Origin: Ischnura elegans
Lineage: Eukaryota > Arthropoda > Insecta > Odonata > Coenagrionidae
NCBI RefSeq assembly: GCF_921293095.1
Contig: NW_025791658.1
Span: 9,734,001 to 9,798,000 of the forward strand
Length of the DNA stretch: 64,000 bases
Direction of reading: 5' to 3'
The notes beneath the pieces were generated by a model. It had not been told where the DNA came from, did not search any database, and was given only the letters and a program-made list of their open reading frames with translations. Position 1 is the stretch's first letter; every line of letters starts with the position of its first letter. Positions 58,392 to 64,000 of the stretch are shown here, in pieces. A program made the translations under genes and the position numbers.

Positions 58392-59730
58392 GGACGCATT
58401 CCGAAATTCACTGGCAGTACTGACAGTGCTGCCAAACCGTTCCAAAATCAACTGGCAGTACGGTACAGTAACCGATGACGTCAGTCATTTGATGACGTTC
58501 CCTACTGTGAACTCTACTGTGGCTGCTGCAAGCCGAGAGCAGCAGTTGCGGCAGTAAGCAGACGAAAGGCGATGTTCACCTGTATTTGGAACACAGCAAC
58601 CGCTTTGCTTAATAACATATGGTACGCAAGTAAATGAAGTATGGCGTACATAATTCATAATATATTCACGTAAACTGAGAATAAGAACTCCAATTTTAAA
58701 TTATAAATATATATTGTTGATATTGATAATGGCAAGTTGTGCGCGAATGAGTGATTTGATTACTTACCTATATGAAATATTTGTTTTGCTAACTTCGTGT
58801 GATTTACCGATAGTGTCTCGTAAATTCCAGTGGTACAAGAAATTCCTGAAAACTTCAATGCAAGAAAGTATCATTATTAAAATTACGTTCTCAATGTATG
58901 TATCGGTATCGTGTGTTACATAAATGCATGCATAAACTTTGTTGATTTCTTTTATCAATGCAATGCAATATCTACGTATACTTTCTTGTTCCACCGTACC
59001 GTTTAATGTGTGAGCGTAATAATAACATAAGTAATGGCAAAAGCAATTTTAATTACACGTTGGAAATTCGTCTCTCTATACTACATTATTCTACCATATT
59101 AACTGTACGTATGTTATCGTCTGCTTAAGCTTCAGGATACTGACCTAATTGTTTTGTGCCATTGCTTGAAGTACGAATATGTGAAGTGTATAGCGTGTAT
59201 TACGTTTAAATTTTCTTCAAACATGAATATAGAGGTACACCTAATTAATTCCTGTATTGGTGCCTTGTAAATTGTTCTTGATTATGTTTACGCACTGTTT
59301 GAAGGCATTTGTCAACCTGAGATTGAAGTACTTTTAATTTTGAAAGTTTTACATGTCTATCCTCAATTGCAATGGATGTTTTTAAAAATATTTATTTAGG
59401 CTGCAATCGATCAATTTCGAACTTTCATGCTTACTACGTATATATATTCAATTTATTTTGAAAATGGTATTTGCACGATTCATTCCCTACAAACACAGAA
59501 AGTATTAAATCTGTATTAAACCCGTATTTTGAAATCCATAAAATCCCAATTATATCTAGAATTAATCTCTTTCAAAGGGGTTGCTATGTCCACTATTTCC
59601 CGCGAAATTATCAACAGCAGCTACTGTTGACCGTTCCAAAATCACTAATTTGCTTACAGTGGCAATACTGTTTTCCGTTCCGTTTTGCAGCAGCAGTAGC
59701 AGTACTGCCAGTGAATTACGAAACGCGCCC
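58392..59730. mobile_element. PIF/Harbinger-type non-autonomous element, 1339 bp
   Basis: Left end GGACGCATTCCGAAATTCAC and reversed right end GGGCGCGTTTCGTAATTCAC continue as CTGGCAGTACTG on both sides. Flanking TTA (58389-58391 and 59731-59733) is the 3-bp duplication. The interior is AT-rich with no transposase motif, so it needs an external transposase. A TGACGTCA octamer lies at 58476-58483. Confidence 0.85.
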
Positions 59731-59733
59731 TTA

Positions 59734-60020
59734 ATAAAGTGGTTTTCCGCTATCAATGTCTACCGTTATAATTCCTCTCATTACTTAGAACGTCATACAC
59801 CACGGAAAGTAAAAGCAATACAAAATTATATTGAAGCGCACATGTAAACAAAGCATTCCGTCGTCTGCAACTTCCAAAACAAATTTGGTCGTTGTCAGAA
59901 ACGGTCGGAATTATCATTAGAATCGAGATACACTATCGATAGTCGCACCAGTGCGCATCATTTCTGCGCAGAAAATTCGCTGAAATCATTCACCGTGTAT
60001 AGCGGTACCGGCGTATGAAT
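59734..60020. other. No gene recognised
   Basis: Contains the palindrome ACTATCGATAGT near 59931. No gene motif. Confidence 0.45.
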
Positions 60021-60025
60021 TTCTT

Positions 60026-60095
60026 GCGAATGATCATTCGAATGATCTTTCGAATGATCATTCACCGTGTAGGGATGATCTTTCGAATCATCATT
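60026..60095 (+). repeat. Short tandem palindromes CGAATGATC(A/T)TTCG
   Basis: GAATGATCATTC, GAATGATCTTTC, GAATGATCATTC and GATGATCTTTCG follow each other, separated once by ACCGTGTAGG, which also occurs as ACCGTGTATAG just upstream. A small palindromic minisatellite. Confidence 0.6.
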
Positions 60096-61464
60096 TGCGT
60101 CAGCCCTCGCTTGCTTTTCAAGTTTTTTTTATTCTTTGGAGGAACCTCGGCCGTCCATCATCCCTCCCTGCCTTCTCTCCGCTGATACCGTCTCCCCCTC
60201 CCCTCCTCCGCCTTCCCCCCTCCCCCCTACTCACTCTCCTCCCTCGCTCACTTTCCCTGTTGTGGCGACGCACCACGACGCACCGCGACCGACCCAAAAG
60301 CCCAAATCCATTGCTCCCCACAATCTCAAAGCAAGGAGTCTAGTCGGCTCTTCCCAAAGCCTCCATTTCCGTAGCGAAACCAGATATCCCCGCAGGTGTT
60401 CCTGAGTAGTCGAGAACCCAATTCGTTCGTCGGGAAAAAATATCATATTACAATGTCGGAGTATAATTACGCACCTCTCTTGTTTGTTTTTTTCACATAG
60501 GGTACCGTGGGAATCAGTGCCAAGTAGTTCTCTCAGGACTGGAAGTTGGGAAGGAAGCGTTGTTGGAGGGGGAAGCTGCGCGCGCACACAAATTTTCTCT
60601 ATTTTCGTCATATAGATTGTGTTATCCGTTGTGCACCTTAGACAGCCTTTAGGAAGGCTGGGGCTTCCGGGTAGCTTGGACACTCACGCCATCTGGGAGT
60701 ATTACTACAAGCGGTAGGGGAGGTGACGGCGAGGGAGGAGGAAGTAGGCGAGGGTTTTCGTGGAACTCATGTGGTCCTACCTGCCCACGCCGGTGACTGC
60801 ACACATTTCGACTGTTATAGCAGCAAGTCAGACGTCATTGTAATCCGCGTGTGTGTGATTTTGAACATGAGGTACTAATGCTGTGTTTCCGGGTGTGATA
60901 CCCATATTTCGGATTGGAGGTTGTTTCGCTTTCCGAAAGCTGTGGAAAGGTAAGGAAAATACTTGTTTTATGTGAATATTTACGGAATTTTCATGCCCAT
61001 TTTTGCAAACGATATCCTCGCATGAACTTAGTGTTTGTTTGTGCTTCCTCAAGCGTTTGTCTTATGATTGATTTTTTATTCTGCATATATTATCGTTCTT
61101 TCGATACATTGTTATGAATCATTTATCTTCCTAGGCTTGTTCAATGTCTCTGTTCTGTGGCTCACAGTAATATACGATCCTTGATCGATAAATAAAAATT
61201 ATTATTGTTCCCATTACATGCTGATATTTCACCCTTTCATATCACTAATTTGCATTTTCTTACTTTCATCCAAAGATTAGGGAGTTTAGTTTCAATCGCT
61301 TATTTTATTCCGTCCTCTTAAAAAAATATGCTTAAATATAAAGTAGCAACCGTTGATGAACGCGAATGTAATGCAGTCGTAGCAACACGTGATATTTTCA
61401 GAATGTTTAACCTGCTGAAATGCTGCGTATTGTCCGCGACCCCTCTGAATACTTATTGCTGTTA
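60096..61464. other. No gene recognised
   Basis: CT-rich frames at 60095-60405 and the 150-residue minus frame 60231-60683 overlap and have no domain. Confidence 0.45.
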
Positions 61465-61472
61465 GTTTCATT

Positions 61473-61729
61473 CAGGGACGCCGACTTGAAAAAAATATTG
61501 GGGGGCCCAAACCGGGGATCTTCCCCGGCAAATATTATAAGTAGTGACTTAAGTTTATTAAGCATTTTAGAAGGGCCATAGGATCAACATTAGAACCCTG
61601 ACAACTCGAATCTTGATATTTAGACACTCCGGGGAAAATCGACAAGCCTGACACATTTTTTCTTCACAAGCAATACGAATTTTTGAGGGAGTTCGGCCCC
61701 CCTCAAGCCCCGTGGAATTGGCGCCACAC
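61473..61729. mobile_element. hAT-type MITE, 257 bp
   Basis: A perfect 8-bp duplication GTTTCATT flanks it (61465-61472 and 61730-61737). Termini CAGGGACGCCGACTT and, reversed, GTGTGGCGCCAATTC are imperfect inverse repeats around a (G/A)CGCC core, and G-tracts/C-tracts follow. No coding capacity. Confidence 0.82.
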
Positions 61730-61737
61730 GTTTCATT

Positions 61738-63593
61738 CTCCAATCGGTTCAAATTCCATTGAAGTGCACCGAAATTCTGATGCTCGTTATGAAATTGTGA
61801 ATTTGTGAATATTTTGTGTTAGCAATCAAAGTTATCAGCTTGTGTTCAATTAAAGGATAGTGGTGGTAGCTGCTCATAATGGGTATGTTGTTTAATACCT
61901 GTTAAATTCCTTATTGAAAGGTTTTATCATAAATTTTAGAATGCATATCTAGCTTGTGATTTTGAAACTAGCGAAATACGTAGGTCATCTCTCCTAAAAA
62001 CCTTACTAGTTCAGTGAATGCTGGTTTGGTTAGTGAGTGAGTTTCATCCTCCATGAAGTGTTAATAGTAAACGTGTATGCAGAAGCGGTGCGCAGAAAAT
62101 AAATGAGAAGAAGAAAAAACTATTTTATCTTAATAATGTCTCAAAAACTTCAGTGCTTGGCTGAACAAGAACAGTGGTTCCTGTATTGGTTTACTACACA
62201 ATGAGAGTATATAGATTCAGGTACGTTTGAATATTCGTCCTCTCAGATTTTTAGGGGTCTCTGATTTTCTTTTTGTGTATAGAAGCTTGTTTAGAGTGTT
62301 ATGATTTTTGTGTGCAATTTAATAATTTTTTATATTGAATGACTTCGTAATTTGTTTAGATAGAATGAAAAAATAATGTTTATGAAAATAGTTGTAAAAA
62401 CACACGAACGTCCTCAACTAGCATATTCTCCCCTTCCGTCTGTCTAATTTATTTGAGAACGCCCCAAAATAGAATAACAACAACGAACCTCCGGAGGTCT
62501 GTGCTCAAGGCCGAGGGTTTGTGAAGTGGCGACCATCTCGCTTTCAGAGTTCATCGCGTTGCAAACTTATTTTGGAAGGGTTTTAGGCATCGAATTTTCG
62601 TGGCGAATATCTCGAAAACTAATCGAAGAATAGGGAAACATAAAATCCAGGTTCACTTTTTTTCGAACTCTATAATTCTAATTGGCAATGAAATGAAATA
62701 GCCGATGGAGCCCATATTGAAAGAAGCGCGCTGCGGTGTGAAAAACTAAAATAAAGCATGACACCCCGTTCACATAAGCTCACTCGCGACCTTGGTCCGT
62801 ACCGCGCGTCGTCCGTCTGAACACGTGCGTTGGTTATCTTAAGTTCTTACCTGCGTTCGCGTTGCTCGCCAAAACTGGAAATGAAGTATGCGGATGAGAA
62901 CAATGTGATCATTTTGAGACGTTGAGAGCGATTATGAATCGGGAATAAGCTTCAGCGTAGTGAAGATGATTTTCAAAACGGGTGAGTGGAGTTATTGGTA
63001 ATAGAATAATTTTTCCAGTGGACATTTATATTCAGACGAGTTTTAAAATTTGGGCGCTCGAGGGCAGCACTGAGTCACCGCGGTGGTGTGAATGCTGGTT
63101 GGTCGTTACCGACCGAGATCATGCGAACGGGGCAGGGGGTGATTGGGAAACTTCTGCCGTGCACCTTATCTCTTCTCCCGAATTGAGCAAGTAATGACAA
63201 TATGGCGAGGTGTGGGAGAGAAAAAAAGGAAGCGCTTTAAAAAGCAATTTCATCCTTATCGCTCATGTTTTATTCACCTCTCGCGGCATTTATTAACAAG
63301 CGTGTCAGGGAAGAGGGCCGCGTCGTCGTCATCCACGCTCGTCGCTTCGCGCACATAACACCCCCTCCCTTCACCCCCCCTCACCTTACTCGCACAGCTT
63401 CCCGTCGTGGAAACTTTTTTCTTCTCCTGATTAATTAACCCAAGAAAACAAATCTCTTTTATGTATAGAGTTGTCAACAGCAAAATTATGCCCTCGTCCA
63501 TTGTTTATTTTTCTGAGGTTTTAGAAAACGTTCATTTTGTCCGAGATCGAGTTACTTCCTCTTAATTTTTTATGGAGGTAGCGACGCACAAAC
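61738..63593. other. No gene recognised
   Basis: AT-rich, with short frames at 62982-63501 that lack motifs and overlap on both strands. Confidence 0.5.
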
Positions 63594-63605
63594 ATCTGAT
63601 AATTT

Positions 63606-63725
63606 ATAATGAAACACTGACTTGCAATTTTCCACAAAAATAAAATTTAATTTTCGTGGAAAATTGCAAGTCGGTGTTTCATTATGAATCAATTTCACTC
63701 CATCTCGCTGGATTCCTCGAATTTT
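63606..63725 (-). mobile_element. Penelope-like tailed foldback G, 120 bp
   Basis: A perfect 12-bp repeat ATCTGATAATTT flanks it (63594-63605 and 63726-63737). Arms of 30 bases (63606-63635 and 63656-63685) are inverse with one mismatch, with a 20-base loop, followed by a 40-base tail (63686-63725). The arm sequence is unrelated to A and B, apart from an ATGAAAC block at its outer edge. The layout is the same: tail on one side, inverted arms, 12-bp duplication. Confidence 0.72.
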
Positions 63726-64000
63726 ATCTGATAATTTGTATGCATTAAGCATATTTGATGTTCTATTTGTATACTGAGATGTCGCACAGAGGTTTTTAGC
63801 TAATTAGTTGATGGTAATGTAATTTTGCTGTAACGTCTTCGGTTCAAACCAAGGAAAGTAATTATAATATCTATAGATATTAACTTTAATGGAAAAAGCC
63901 CAAGTGTGAGACAGCGCTGAAGCATCGCGGAGTCATTCGCAAGCGCAGAAACTTCATGGAGCAAAAATCATCTCCTCTGTCCTCATGTCACTACGATGCT

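Noticed and set aside
60095-60683. Overlapping proline- or arginine-rich frames on both strands
   Set aside because: CT/GA-rich composition creates them; no motif, no splice logic.

Overview
This window looks like non-coding, transposon-rich DNA from an animal, most likely an arthropod. I infer this from spliced transposase genes with canonical GT/AG introns, RTE-type LINE fragments with (TGA)n tails, a tRNA-like SINE, hAT, PIF/Harbinger and Tc1/mariner elements, Penelope-like remnants, and the absence of any bacterial-style gene packing. I recognise no host gene. Almost every feature I can support is a mobile element or its remains, so most of the 64 kb would sit in an intron or intergenic region.

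Layout. 1-8 kb: one copy of a terminal-inverted-repeat family, a frameshifted two-exon gene relic (2015-2758), a CpG-rich hairpin next to an NRF-1-type palindrome, two MITEs and a SINE. 8.5-11.1 kb: a complete but dead Tc1/mariner element. 12.4-12.6 kb: a Penelope-like foldback. 13.66-16.60 kb: a 2.9-kb hAT element with a perfect 8-bp target duplication and a decayed, spliced, CGGBP1-like transposase. 18-20.2 kb: LINE fragments and a tailed foldback. 22.7-34.2 kb: two more copies of the 1.4-kb repeat family, a 485-bp foldback at 26.6-27.1 kb, a 1.07-kb TIR element rich in TATGGCC palindromes, and another foldback. 35.3-42.3 kb: LINE 3' ends, two Penelope-like relics and a SINE. 44.40-49.43 kb: a full PIF/Harbinger element. 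52-64 kb: a SINE, a LINE end, four more small DNA elements and a last foldback.

The centrepiece is the Harbinger element. It carries two intact genes on opposite strands: a 392-aa DDE transposase and a 316-aa MADF-BESS DNA-binding protein. Their exons interlock: each gene's second exon lies inside the other gene's intron, and both splice joins are in frame. An 824-bp LINE landed exactly on the MADF 5' splice site and duplicated it. The element's right end carries a 346-bp inverted copy of its left end, including the start of the transposase gene.

The second theme is a set of short foldbacks (19790-19979, 26647-27131, 33978-34190, 63606-63725). Each has one unpaired tail of about 40 bases and 11-12-bp target duplications. 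This is the architecture of inverted pseudo-LTR pairs of Penelope-like elements. Several carry a hammerhead-ribozyme-like core (CTGATGA, stem, GAAAC) whose stems vary while staying paired.

Limits: everything was read by eye. Element boundaries backed by target duplications are firm to a base or two; the others are approximate. Family names rest on remembered motifs, not on searches.
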